Translations under genes and position numbers: made by a program
Notes under the pieces: generated by a model
Seen by the model: only the letters and a program-made list of their open reading frames with translations
The model's database searches: none
What the model was told of the DNA's origin: nothing
In this document: positions 7,191 to 15,050 of the stretch, in pieces
Layout: each line of letters starts with the position of its first letter
Numbering within the stretch: position 1 is the first letter of the stretch
NCBI GenBank assembly: GCA_905198475.1
Contig: CAJKCQ010000035.1
Span: 1-21,416, forward strand
Origin: an uncultured Sutterella sp.
Lineage (GTDB): Bacteria > Pseudomonadota > Gammaproteobacteria > Burkholderiales > Burkholderiaceae_F
Length of the DNA stretch: 21,416 bases
Reading direction: 5' to 3'

Positions 7191-8078
<888 letters not shown>

Positions 8079-8126
8079 GTTCACTAACTCCAATCAGAGG
8101 AACAAAAATCGGGTTGAATTCTATAG

Positions 8127-8152
8127 AAAAAGGGGCCTCGACGAGGCCCCTT
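8127..8152 (-). terminator. Terminator/attenuator between rpsB and tsf
   Basis: GGGGCCT (8132-8138) and AGGCCCC (8144-8150) form a 7-bp stem extended by A-T pairs, with loop CGACG. On the minus strand it is followed by TTTTT (8131-8127). It lies about 80 nt past the rpsB stop and about 50 nt before tsf. A partial terminator in the rpsB-tsf spacer is known in E. coli, so read-through is expected. CTATAGAAT directly after it could hold a -10 for tsf, but no -35 is seen. Confidence 0.82.
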
Positions 8153-8229
8153 CTTCAAAGCCGGTTGAAATGGACGCGCCGGACGGTTGCGGCCGAAGCG
8201 CGTCCCTTTCCCCAGGGGCCGCGGCCGAA

Positions 8230-8997
8230 TTAGGCGGCGGGGGTGGCTTCCGGGGCTTCCTCGGCGGCCACTTCGACGAACTCTTCGTCGGCGGGGGCTT
8301 CGCCCTCGGCGGCGACGGCGCTGTCGGCGCGGCCGGCGATCACGGCGTCGGCGATGCCGGCGGCGTAGATCTGGACGGCCTTCGAGGAGTCGTCGTTGCC
8401 CGGGATGACGTAGTCGATGCCCTCGGGCGAGCAGTTCGTATCAACGACGCCGATGACGGGGATGCCGAGCTTGTTGGCTTCCTGGACGGCGATCTTGTGG
8501 TAGCCCACGTCGACGATGAAGAGGGCGTCGGGAAGACCACCGAGGTCCTTGATGCCGCCGATGGACTTGTTGAGCTTCTCAACGGAGCGCTGGAAGTCGA
8601 GGGCTTCCTTCTTCGTCAGCTTGGCGGCGGTGCCGTCCTCGAGCTGCTCTTCCATTTCCTTGAGGCGCTTGATCGTGCCGCGGACCGTCTTGAAGTTCGT
8701 GAGCGTGCCGCCGAGCCAGCGCTGGTCAACCCAGCAGCAGCCCGCGCGCTGCGCTTCCTGAGCGATGATCTCGCGACCGCCGCGCTTCGTGTCGACGAAG
8801 AGGATGCGGCCGCCCTGGCTGGCGAGCTGACGGGCGAACTTGCAGGCCTCGTCGAACATCACAACCGTCTTCTCGAGGTTGATGATGTGAATCTTGTTGC
8901 GGGAGCCGAAGATGTACTGGGCCATCTTCGGGTTCCAGAAACGAGTCTGATGACCGAAGTGGCAACCCGCTTCGAGCATTTCACGCATGCTGACCAT
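8230..8997 (-). CDS. rpsB: 30S ribosomal protein S2
   Basis: Small-subunit ribosomal protein that joins late in assembly and helps bring S1 to the ribosome. The 255-aa protein shows MREMLEAGCHFGHQTRFWNP at the N-terminus, MAQYIFGSRNKIHIINLEKT, the central WLGGTLTNFKTV, and LPDALFIVDVGYHKIAVQEA. The C-terminus ends in an Ala/Glu-rich acidic tail of about 35 residues, longer than in many homologues. The start at 8997 has TTGGAGAAATTCAA before ATG, a good ribosome binding site. It heads the minus-strand cluster behind a leader of about 180 nt, consistent with autoregulation by S2 known in related bacteria. Confidence 0.98.
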   Translation of the reverse strand: MVSMREMLEAGCHFGHQTRFWNPKMAQYIFGSRNKIHIINLEKTVVMFDEACKFARQLASQGGRILFVDTKRGGREIIAQEAQRAGCCWVDQRWLGGTLTNFKTVRGTIKRLKEMEEQLEDGTAAKLTKKEALDFQRSVEKLNKSIGGIKDLGGLPDALFIVDVGYHKIAVQEANKLGIPVIGVVDTNCSPEGIDYVIPGNDDSSKAVQIYAAGIADAVIAGRADSAVAAEGEAPADEEFVEVAAEEAPEATPAA

Positions 8998-9175
8998 TTG
9001 AATTTCTCCAAGGTTTTGTCAGTCTGACACGGCCTGCAGGAACCGATTCTTCTTCTACTGAATGAACGGCACCTCGGGCGCAGGCCGCGCGCAAAGTACA
9101 TACCCGGGCCGACCATGGACACCGGGCGGAAAAAAGCCGGTCCGACCGCCCGGAAGGGCGTAAACCGGAACAAGC
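8998..9175 (-). promoter_or_regulatory. Long rpsB 5' leader
   Basis: If transcription starts near 9175 from the promoter upstream, about 180 nt of untranslated leader precede rpsB. It can form CCGGGCGG (minus strand 9153-9146) with CCGCCCGG (9129-9122), whose loop carries six U (9135-9130). A competing small hairpin sits immediately before those U, so alternative structures are possible. S2 leaders bind S2 for feedback control in gammaproteobacteria; similar control here is inferred, and I cannot match the published fold by eye. No gene is seen in the whole 8998-9390 gap. Confidence 0.45.
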
Positions 9176-9182
9176 GCGGCAT

Positions 9183-9210
9183 TCTATAGGAAGCGCCGGG
9201 AGGTTTTCAA
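9183..9210 (-). promoter_or_regulatory. rpsB promoter
   Basis: The minus strand shows TTGAAA (9210-9205), a 16-nt spacer and TATAGA (9188-9183), a good sigma-70-type match. The sequence CCGGGAGG plus a TTTTC tract occurs twice on the plus strand (9196-9208 and 9215-9229), spanning and preceding the -35 region. This may be an operator or an upstream element. Confidence 0.65.
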
Positions 9211-9287
9211 CCGTCCGGGAGGAGTTTTCTCACGTCCGGCGCGCCCGGAGGGGGCCTCCACCGCTTCGAGGGGACCCGGGCGCAGAG

Positions 9288-9336
9288 ACGCCCCGCCGCG
9301 CAGGCCACTTCGGCCGCGCATGCGGGGCGTTTTCCT
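9288..9336 (+). terminator. Plus-oriented terminator-like hairpin with no plus-strand gene upstream
   Basis: ACGCCCCGC (9288-9296) pairs with GCGGGGCGT (9322-9330). Inside are GCGC/GCGC and GGCC/GGCC stems around an ACTTC loop. TTTTCCTT follows on the plus strand. It lies 54 nt beyond the BOF gene stop, which is on the other strand, so its hairpin may also serve that gene, but the T run faces the plus direction. It could end an unannotated RNA antisense to the rpsB promoter and leader. Confidence 0.6.
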
Positions 9337-9390
9337 TCATGCATCCCCCAGGCCCGGCGCAGTCACGTCGGGCGAGGGAGGCCGGGCTCA

Positions 9391-9873
9391 TCACTTGCCG
9401 GCGGGCTTCCCGGCCGGAACCGGACGGGCGGAGCGCACGTCGAGCTTGGTGCGGTTCCAGTCGCGGTCCACTTCGGCGCGGATCTCCATCAGTTCGCCGC
9501 GGCGGACCATCGACCAGTCGCGGTCGTGATCGAGCTCGGCCGTGATGGCGTCGCCCTTCTCGTCCTCGAACTCGTACTTGTCGCCCTTCAGGTGCGCCGT
9601 GAAGCGCCCGCGCAGGCGGACCACCTGGTCGTCGGCGCCGTTCTTGAAGACCCAGTCCACGGTGACGAACTTCTGGCTGCCGAAGCCCTGGGGCGCGCGG
9701 GCGTCGGCGGATTCGTCGTGCCCAAACCCCTGCGGGGCGCGGTCGGCGGCCGTCGCTGCGGCCGGTGCGGCGAAGCCTTCGGGGCCCGTGGCCTGAACGC
9801 CGCCCGCAGCGGCGAGCGCGAGCGCGGCGATGGAGGCGAGGGCGGCCATGCGGATCTTGTTGGTGTGGGTCAT
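9391..9873 (-). CDS. Secreted BOF (YgiW/YdeI/NirD-type OB-fold) protein
   Basis: A 160-aa exported small protein of the bacterial OB-fold family typified by YgiW and YdeI, linked to stress and cationic peptide tolerance; no enzymatic activity is known. Residues 1-28 are a signal peptide (KIR, hydrophobic core, then AAAGGVQA). The BOF domain is about 68-148: VVRLRGRFTAHLKGDKYEFE, a DEKGDAITAELDHD segment, and VDRDWNRTKLDV near the end, closely like YgiW. Between signal and domain are three related Gly-Phe repeats (GPEGF, APQGFGHDESADA, APQGFGSQ), a low-complexity linker. The frame is open to 9990, but the ATG at 9873 has AAAGGAGAGCTCAATC before it. Unlike enterobacterial ygiW it is not next to qseBC-like genes; it lies between rpsB and map. 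The C-terminus is proline/lysine/glycine rich. Confidence 0.88.
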   Translation of the reverse strand: MTHTNKIRMAALASIAALALAAAGGVQATGPEGFAAPAAATAADRAPQGFGHDESADARAPQGFGSQKFVTVDWVFKNGADDQVVRLRGRFTAHLKGDKYEFEDEKGDAITAELDHDRDWSMVRRGELMEIRAEVDRDWNRTKLDVRSARPVPAGKPAGK

Positions 9874-10027
9874 GATTGAGCTCTCCTTTGAGGGCGTCCG
9901 TCCTTCGCCGCGGCTGCGGCGGGCGGGGTGAGGCGCCTCAATGCTGAATAATCCTTCTTCGGACGGGAGGACCTTCCTCAGGGCCTCCATTCGTCCTTCT
10001 TCATGAGACCAATCTACGTGCCGCCCA

Positions 10028-10071
10028 TTAGCGAAGAATGAGTTTTCGGTTAGCCGATCCTTAGCGAAGAA
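10028..10071. promoter_or_regulatory. Helically phased TTAGC direct repeats (response-regulator-like operator)
   Basis: TTAGCGAAGAA occurs exactly at 10028-10038 and 10061-10071. A third TTAGC begins at 10050. The starts are 22 and 11 nt apart, all multiples of 11, so they lie on one DNA face. The core GTTAGC-CGATC-CTTAGC has hexamers with a 5-nt spacer, the geometry of PmrA/QseB (OmpR-family) boxes. PmrA/QseB control ygiW in enterobacteria, and the adjacent BOF gene is of that family. The repeats are seen; the regulator is inferred. Confidence 0.5.
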
Positions 10072-10090
10072 GAAAGCGGCGCCGCGCGAT

Positions 10091-10096
10091 TAAAAT
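10091..10096 (+). promoter_or_regulatory. Candidate -10 box for map
   Basis: GATTAAAATCAGG holds TAAAAT, five of six matches to TATAAT, about 139 nt upstream of map and 20 nt downstream of the TTAGC repeats. No standard -35 is present at 16-18 nt, which would fit an activator-dependent promoter using those repeats. Confidence 0.35.
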
Positions 10097-10234
10097 CAGG
10101 CTCAGCCGCGCGGCGCATCCGATTCAGAATTCTGCCGCGCACGGAACCGGAGGCCGCCCGCCGCGTCTGCTGCGCATCTCCGCCCGACCGGGCCGCCTTC
10201 CACCCCGAACTTCCTTTTACTGAAAAGAACAGCA

Positions 10235-11062
10235 ATGCCCATCTCCATCAAGACTCCCGAGGACATCGCCGGCCTGCGCATCGCCGGCCGCCTCGCCGCG
10301 GAGCTTCTCGACTACCTCACGCCCTTCGTCAAGCCCGGCGTCTCGACGGGCGAGCTCGACCGGCTCGCCTACGACTACACCGTGAACGTGCAGAAGTGCA
10401 TCCCGGCCTGCCTCGGCTACACGCCCCCGGGAATGACGCCCTATCCGGCCACCACCTGCATCTCGATCAACCACGTCGTCTGCCACGGCATTCCTTCGGA
10501 CAAGAAGAAGCTCAAGGCGGGCGACATCGTCAACATCGACGTGACGAGCATCAAGGACGGCTATCACGGCGACACCTCGCGCATGTTCATCGTCGGCAAG
10601 CCCACGATCGCCGGCCGCCACATGGTGGACGCGGCCTTCGGCACGATGTGGGCCGGCATCGACGCGGTGCGCCCGGGCGGGTGCTTCAACGACATCGGCC
10701 GCGCCTGCCAGGCCTACGCCGACGCCCACGGCGTCTCGGTCGTGCGCGACTACGGCGGCCACGGCATCGGCAAGGGCTTCCACGAGGAGCCCCACGTCAA
10801 CCACTTCCCCGTCAACACCCCGACGGCGACCTTCAAGCCCGGCATGGTCTTCACGGTCGAGCCGATGGTGAACGCCGGCCGCTACGGCGTCACCATCCTC
10901 GGCGATGGCTGGACGGTGGTCACCAAGGACCACTCGCTCTCCGCGCAGTGGGAGCACATGGTGCTCGTCACCGAAACGGGCTACGACGTCCTCACGGTGA
11001 GCAAGGGCACGCAGGCGCCGCCCGACTTCGTGAAGGGCTGGAAGCTCCCCGAGAACCTCTGA
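10235..11062 (+). CDS. map: Methionine aminopeptidase, type I
   Basis: Removes the N-terminal methionine from new proteins in the cytoplasm. The 275-aa protein has all five metal ligands of the family: D102 (NIDVT), D113 (YHGDTSRMF), H176 (YGGHGIGKGFH), E209 (FTVEPM) and E240 (QWEHMV), plus H84 (VVCHGIP). There is a small insertion, TPPGMTPYPAT, in the loop before CISIN, where E. coli is shorter. There is only a weak purine stretch (GAAAAGAA) before the ATG. Divergence from rpsB is the conserved arrangement, here interrupted by the BOF gene. An intrinsic terminator follows. Confidence 0.97.
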   Translation: MPISIKTPEDIAGLRIAGRLAAELLDYLTPFVKPGVSTGELDRLAYDYTVNVQKCIPACLGYTPPGMTPYPATTCISINHVVCHGIPSDKKKLKAGDIVNIDVTSIKDGYHGDTSRMFIVGKPTIAGRHMVDAAFGTMWAGIDAVRPGGCFNDIGRACQAYADAHGVSVVRDYGGHGIGKGFHEEPHVNHFPVNTPTATFKPGMVFTVEPMVNAGRYGVTILGDGWTVVTKDHSLSAQWEHMVLVTETGYDVLTVSKGTQAPPDFVKGWKLPENL

Positions 11063-11107
11063 TCCCGCAGACGCCGCCCGCACTTCCCTCGGACGGCCCT
11101 CCAGAAG

Positions 11108-11132
11108 GGGCGGCCCGCCGGCCGCCCTTTTT
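11108..11132 (+). terminator. Intrinsic terminator between map and glnD
   Basis: GGGCGGCC (11108-11115) and GGCCGCCC (11120-11127) form a perfect 8-bp stem with loop CGCC, followed by TTTTT (11128-11132). It lies 45 nt after map and 41 nt before glnD. glnD therefore depends on read-through or on an unrecognised promoter in a very short space. Confidence 0.8.
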
Positions 11133-11173
11133 CGCATCTCCCTCATTTCCGCACCCGGAAGGAGCCGCCCGTC

Positions 11174-13768
11174 ATGGCCTTCGAACTCGACCCCAAGATC
11201 ATCTCCGACGTCGTCGAAGGGTTCCGCAGCGCCCGCACGCACCTCGCAGAGGAGTGGCGCGCCCGCCGCGACTGCCGCGCCTACCTCTCGGCCCACAGCA
11301 CCGCGCTCGACGACGCCGTGACGACCCTCGCGCGCGCGGCGGCGCTTCCCGAAGAGCGCATCGCGCTCGCTGCGGTCGGGGGATTCGGGCGCCGCGAGCT
11401 CTTCCCCCACTCCGACATCGACCTGCTCGTGCTGCTCGAGGACGAGGCCGGGAAGGACGACGCGCTGGGCGAGCGGATCTCGGGGTTCCTCGCTGCGCTC
11501 TGGGAGCTCGGTCTCACGGTGGGGGCGGCCGTGCGCACGCGCAGCGACTACACCACGGAGGCGGCGGGCGACGTTTCGATCGCCACCACGTACCTCGAGA
11601 GCCGCCTGCTCCTCGGTTCGGAATCCCTCTACAAGGGCGCGCGCGACGACTTCTTCGCGGGGCTCGACGCCCGGGCCTTCTTCCGCGACAAGATGCTCGA
11701 ACTCAAGCGCCGCCACCAGAAGTTCGAGGACACGCCGTATTCACTCGAACCGAACCTCAAGGAGTCCCCCGGGGGGCTGCGCGACCTGCAGGTCTTCCTC
11801 TGGTGCGCCAAGGCCGCGGGGCTCGCCGAGAGCGTCGCCGAAATGAAGACCGCGGACCTCATCACCGAGCGCGAGATGCACACGATCGAGCAGTGCTTCC
11901 GCTTCCTCGACAACCTGCGCGTGGAGCTTCACCTCCTCACGAACCGCGACGAGAACCGGCTCCTCTTCGACGTGCAGGAGGCACTCGCCGCCCGGCTCGG
12001 GTACCGCGCCACGGGCCTCATGCGCGGCTCCGAAGCCCTCATGAAGCGCTACTACTGGAACGCGAAGTCGGTGGTGCAGATGTCGATCATCCAGCTCCAG
12101 ACGATCGCCGACCGGCTCTTCGGGAGCACCGCCAAGGCGACGCCGGTGCGGCTCGACCCGGCCTTCCTCGCCCTGGGCGACGAGATGGACATCGACGAGG
12201 ACGACGCCTACGAAAAGGACCCGAACGCCGTCCTGCGCACCTTCCTCGTCTTCGCGACGCACCCGGAGCTCACGCGCTTTTCGACGCGCCTGCTGCGCGC
12301 GCTCTGGCACGCGACGCCCCTGATCGGCCCGGCGTACCGCGCCGACCCGGCGAACCAACAGACCTTCCTCGAGATCATCAAGCTCGACAAGGGCGCCGAC
12401 GAGGCGCTCTCGATGATGAACGCCTGGGCGATCCTCGGGCGGTTCCTGCCGGCCTTCCGCCACATCGTCGGGCAGATGCAGCACGACCTCTACCACATCT
12501 TCACGGTCGATCAGCACACGCTCCTCGTCGTGAAGAACCTCTGCCGCTTCCGCCGCTCCGAGCACGCACACGAATACCCGCTCTGCACGCAGATCATGAC
12601 GGCGCTCCCGGGTTCATGGCGCCTGCTCATCGCCGGGCTCTTCCACGACATCGGCAAGGGCCTCGGGGGCGGCCACGAGGTGATCGGCGCGGAGAAGGCG
12701 CAGGCCTTCTGCCGCCGGTTCGGGCTCTCCGCCGCAGACGAAGCCTTCATCTGCTTTCTCGTGCGCTGGCACCTTGAGATGAGCCGCGTCTCGCAGAAGG
12801 AGGACATCTCCGACCCGACGGTCGTGGACCGCTTCTGCGCGCTCGTCGGCACCAAGGAGCGTCTCGACGCGCTCTACCTCCTCACCGTCGCCGACATCCG
12901 CGCGACGTCCCCCAAGGTCTGGACCCCCTGGAAGGCACAGCTTCTCGAGACCCTCTACCGGACGTCGCTCGAACACCTCGCCGGCCGCGGGTCGGCCGTA
13001 TCGGTCGACGACCTGATCGCAAAGCGCCGCACCGAAGCCGCCGCGAAGACCGCGGGCGTCGTCACACCCGCCGCGCGCGACCGCTTCTGGCGCGAGCTCG
13101 ACCTCGTCTACTTCATGCGGCACTCCGCCGACGAGATCGCCTGGCACGCCGAGATGCTCGCCGAGCACGTGCTCGACCCCGATCCCGTCGTGCGCGTGAA
13201 GCGGAGCGCCTCCCTGGGCGGCCTCATCGTCCTCATCTACCTCCCCGACCGGCGGGACCTGTTCCTGCGCTCGGTCGCCTGGTTCGGCAAGAACAGCCTC
13301 TCGGTGATCGACGCGCGCATTCATACGACCAAGCACGGCTGGGCGCTCGACACCTTTCTCGTCGCCGACGCATTCGGGCGATTCGACACTCCGGAGGCGC
13401 TCCGGATGATGGAGGAGAAGCTCGCCGAAGCGCTCGTCTCGACGAAGCCCCTGCCCCCGGCGGCGAAGGCGCGGCTCTCGCGCCGCTCGCGGCACTTCCC
13501 GACCCGCCCGAGCGTGCAGATCCAGCCCGACGAATCCGGGCGGGCGTTCCTGATGAACCTCATCGGCACGGACCGCATTGGGCTGCTCTACGCGATCTCG
13601 CAGGTGCTCGCCAAATACAACGTCAACCTGCAGACGGCGAAGATCGCCACCTTGGGCGAGCGCGCCGAGGACGTCTTCCTGATCGACGGGGCGGAGCTCC
13701 ACGACGACGCGGAGCTCCTTAAGCTCGAAGGCGAACTCATCGAGGCGCTCTCGCCCCAGGGCTGCTGA
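11174..13768 (+). CDS. glnD: PII uridylyltransferase / uridylyl-removing enzyme
   Basis: Bifunctional nitrogen sensor: uridylylates PII protein when glutamine is low and removes UMP when glutamine is high. The 864-aa protein has the full domain order. The nucleotidyltransferase motif GGFGRRELFPHSDIDLLVLL (69-88) carries metal residues D81 and D83. The GlnD-specific linker holds LEPNLKESPGGLRDLQ (191-206). The HD hydrolase domain holds H448, H491-D492 (LFHDIGKG) and H501. Two C-terminal ACT glutamine-sensing domains lie at about 683-760 and 790-862. AAGGAG lies 9 nt before the ATG. The place after map is conserved in proteobacteria. No frameshift or missing catalytic residue is seen. A terminator follows at 13884. 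The amino-acid importer next door fits a nitrogen theme but has its own control region. Confidence 0.97.
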   Translation: MAFELDPKIISDVVEGFRSARTHLAEEWRARRDCRAYLSAHSTALDDAVTTLARAAALPEERIALAAVGGFGRRELFPHSDIDLLVLLEDEAGKDDALGERISGFLAALWELGLTVGAAVRTRSDYTTEAAGDVSIATTYLESRLLLGSESLYKGARDDFFAGLDARAFFRDKMLELKRRHQKFEDTPYSLEPNLKESPGGLRDLQVFLWCAKAAGLAESVAEMKTADLITEREMHTIEQCFRFLDNLRVELHLLTNRDENRLLFDVQEALAARLGYRATGLMRGSEALMKRYYWNAKSVVQMSIIQLQTIADRLFGSTAKATPVRLDPAFLALGDEMDIDEDDAYEKDPNAVLRTFLVFATHPELTRFSTRLLRALWHATPLIGPAYRADPANQQTFLEIIKLDKGADEALSMMNAWAILGRFLPAFRHIVGQMQHDLYHIFTVDQHTLLVVKNLCRFRRSEHAHEYPLCTQIMTALPGSWRLLIAGLFHDIGKGLGGGHEVIGAEKAQAFCRRFGLSAADEAFICFLVRWHLEMSRVSQKEDISDPTVVDRFCALVGTKERLDALYLLTVADIRATSPKVWTPWKAQLLETLYRTSLEHLAGRGSAVSVDDLIAKRRTEAAAKTAGVVTPAARDRFWRELDLVYFMRHSADEIAWHAEMLAEHVLDPDPVVRVKRSASLGGLIVLIYLPDRRDLFLRSVAWFGKNSLSVIDARIHTTKHGWALDTFLVADAFGRFDTPEALRMMEEKLAEALVSTKPLPPAAKARLSRRSRHFPTRPSVQIQPDESGRAFLMNLIGTDRIGLLYAISQVLAKYNVNLQTAKIATLGERAEDVFLIDGAELHDDAELLKLEGELIEALSPQGC

Positions 13769-13883
13769 GGCGAGCAAAACATAAGGCGCTGAAAGAAAAA
13801 CACCGCTCCCTGCGGCGCCGCCACCGTGGACCTGGTCTATGGGGCGGTGCGCGGCCAGTCACCGCGGGCGCCCTTCAAGCCCG

Positions 13884-13911
13884 GTCCGGAGACGATCCGG
13901 CCGGACTTTTT
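13884..13911 (+). terminator. Intrinsic terminator downstream of glnD
   Basis: GTCCGG (13884-13889) pairs with CCGGAC (13901-13906), directly followed by TTTTT (13907-13911). An alternative pairing with the internal CCGG is possible. It lies 115 nt past the glnD stop. Confidence 0.7.
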
Positions 13912-13930
13912 CGCGCGATCAAACCCCTCA

Positions 13931-13952
13931 AATTGTCGACAATTGCCGGCAA
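13931..13952. promoter_or_regulatory. Tandem TTGnCGnCAA palindromes, GntR-like operator
   Basis: TTGTCGACAA (13933-13942) is immediately followed by TTGCCGGCAA (13943-13952), two 10-bp palindromes of the same pattern. The first is extended to a perfect 14-bp AATTGTCGACAATT (13931-13944). TTGTnnACAA-type sites are typical of FCD-class GntR repressors. The position, just past the glnD terminator and about 180 nt upstream of the importer genes, suggests an operator for that operon. No GntR gene is in the window. Confidence 0.55.
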
Positions 13953-14130
13953 CTAGCCCTCTTCAGGTATGTCAACTTGCGGTAGCGCAGAAAGTCGTTG
14001 AACTTTACCCGTCGGGGCTTTACGCGCCCTCCTTACATGGGCAGAATCACGCGCAGATTTTTTCTTCCGCCGCATGCGCGCGCTTCGGGCGAGCACCTGC
14101 AGCCCGTTTTCCCTCAAGGAGTGACCCATC

Positions 14131-14901
14131 ATGTCTCTGAAGACCAAGGCCGTTCTTTCCGCCGCCTTCTTCTGCGTCGCGCTTGCCGCGGGCGTTGCGA
14201 GCGCCGCGACCTACACCGTTGGCACGGGCGCGACCTACCGCCCGTTTGAATACGAAACCCCGAACAAGGAGCTCGTGGGCTTCGACGTCGACCTGATGAA
14301 GGCGATCGCGAAGGAGGCGGGCTTCGAGGTGAAGTTCATCAACACGCCCTGGGACGGCATCTTCGCCGGCCTCAACAACGGCGACCGCGACATCATCATG
14401 TCGGGCATCACGATCACCGAGAAGCGCAAGCAGGCCGTGGACTTCTCGCATCCGTACTTCCTCGCCCACCAGCTCATCCTCACGAACGCGAACCTGAAGA
14501 TCCAGAGCATCAAGGACCTTGAGGGCAAGCTCATCGCCGTCGTGAACGCCTCCGCGGGCGACATCGCCGCCTCGAAGGCCTTCGGCAAGGCCTCGCCCAA
14601 CATCCGGCGCTTTGACAACACCCCGCTCGCGCTCGAAGAGCTCGCCAACGGCGGCGTGGACGCCATGATCGGCGACGTGGGCGTGCTGCAGTGGTACACG
14701 AAGCAGAACCCCGAGAAGAAGTTCAACCAGTGCCGTGACCCGGGCTTCGAGGAGCAGTACTTCGGCATCGGCGTGAAGAAGGGCAACACCAAGGTTCTCG
14801 AAGACGTGAACCGCGGCCTCGAGAAGGCGATCGCCTCGGGTGCCTACCAGGAGGTCTTCACGAAGTGGTTCGGCTCTGAAGCGCCGAAGCTTCCGCGCTG
14901 A
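14131..14901 (+). CDS. Amino-acid ABC transporter substrate-binding protein (SBP family 3)
   Basis: Periplasmic binding protein delivering a polar or charged amino acid to the permease encoded next. The 256-aa precursor has a clear signal peptide (residues 1-25, ending VASA before ATYTVG). Family-3 features include ATYRPFEY (34-41), GFDVDLMKAIAKEAG (50-64), DGIFAGLNNGDRDIIMSGIT (75-94), TEKRKQAVDFSHPYF with the arginine that contacts the ligand carboxylate, and the closing IGDVGVLQWY segment. Arg/Lys/His, Gln or cystine are all possible ligands; the sequence does not let me choose. AAGGAG precedes the ATG. First gene of a three-gene operon, separated from the permease by a stable hairpin that may keep this gene more highly expressed. 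Confidence 0.93.
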   Translation: MSLKTKAVLSAAFFCVALAAGVASAATYTVGTGATYRPFEYETPNKELVGFDVDLMKAIAKEAGFEVKFINTPWDGIFAGLNNGDRDIIMSGITITEKRKQAVDFSHPYFLAHQLILTNANLKIQSIKDLEGKLIAVVNASAGDIAASKAFGKASPNIRRFDNTPLALEELANGGVDAMIGDVGVLQWYTKQNPEKKFNQCRDPGFEEQYFGIGVKKGNTKVLEDVNRGLEKAIASGAYQEVFTKWFGSEAPKLPR

Positions 14902-14907
14902 CCGACC

Positions 14908-14965
14908 GGAGAAGCCGGACGTCCGGAGCCGCCTCACGTGAAGGCGGCCCGGCCTCGGCTTCTCC
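14908..14965 (+). other. Long hairpin between binding protein and permease genes
   Basis: GGAGAAGCCG (14908-14917) pairs perfectly with CGGCTTCTCC (14956-14965). Nested inside, GCCGCCT (14928-14934) pairs with AGGCGGC (14942-14948), topped by the palindrome TCACGTGA. No immediate U tract follows (CCCTTCC). The place is typical for structures that protect the abundant binding-protein mRNA and reduce expression of the membrane genes. Confidence 0.7.
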
Positions 14966-15050
14966 CCCTTCCGGCACATTTCTTTCTCGACGTCGGCGGT
15001 CCCCCTCAAAACGGGACGCCGGCGCCTTTCTTTGTTTTGGTGAACCCTCA

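Larger units (their letters stand above)
9874..10234. other. Divergent regulatory gap between BOF gene and map
   Basis: This 361-nt stretch separates the divergent BOF gene and map, and should hold both promoters. Visible elements are the TTAGC direct repeats (10028-10071), a perfect palindrome GCGGCGCCGC (10076-10085) and a TAAAAT box (10091-10096). No promoter for the BOF gene stands out. Open frames here lack codon or family character. Confidence 0.55.
13769..14130 (+). other. Control region between glnD and the ABC importer operon
   Basis: This 362-nt gap contains a stem (CACCG and CGGTG near 13825-13853), the glnD terminator (13884-13911), tandem palindromes (13931-13952) and then about 175 nt of leader with T-rich patches before the binding protein gene. 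TTGAAC near 13999 could be a -35, but no convincing -10 follows. Small open frames here cross the terminator and look spurious. Confidence 0.55.

Noticed and set aside
10217..11716. Minus-strand frame opposite map and the start of glnD, and the plus frame 10396-12777
   Set aside because: Both are shifted-frame shadows of map and glnD, Arg/Pro/His-rich, crossing the map terminator.
13826..14140. Small open frames between glnD and the ABC importer
   Set aside because: They cross the glnD terminator and the palindromic operator, and have no ribosome binding site or family features.
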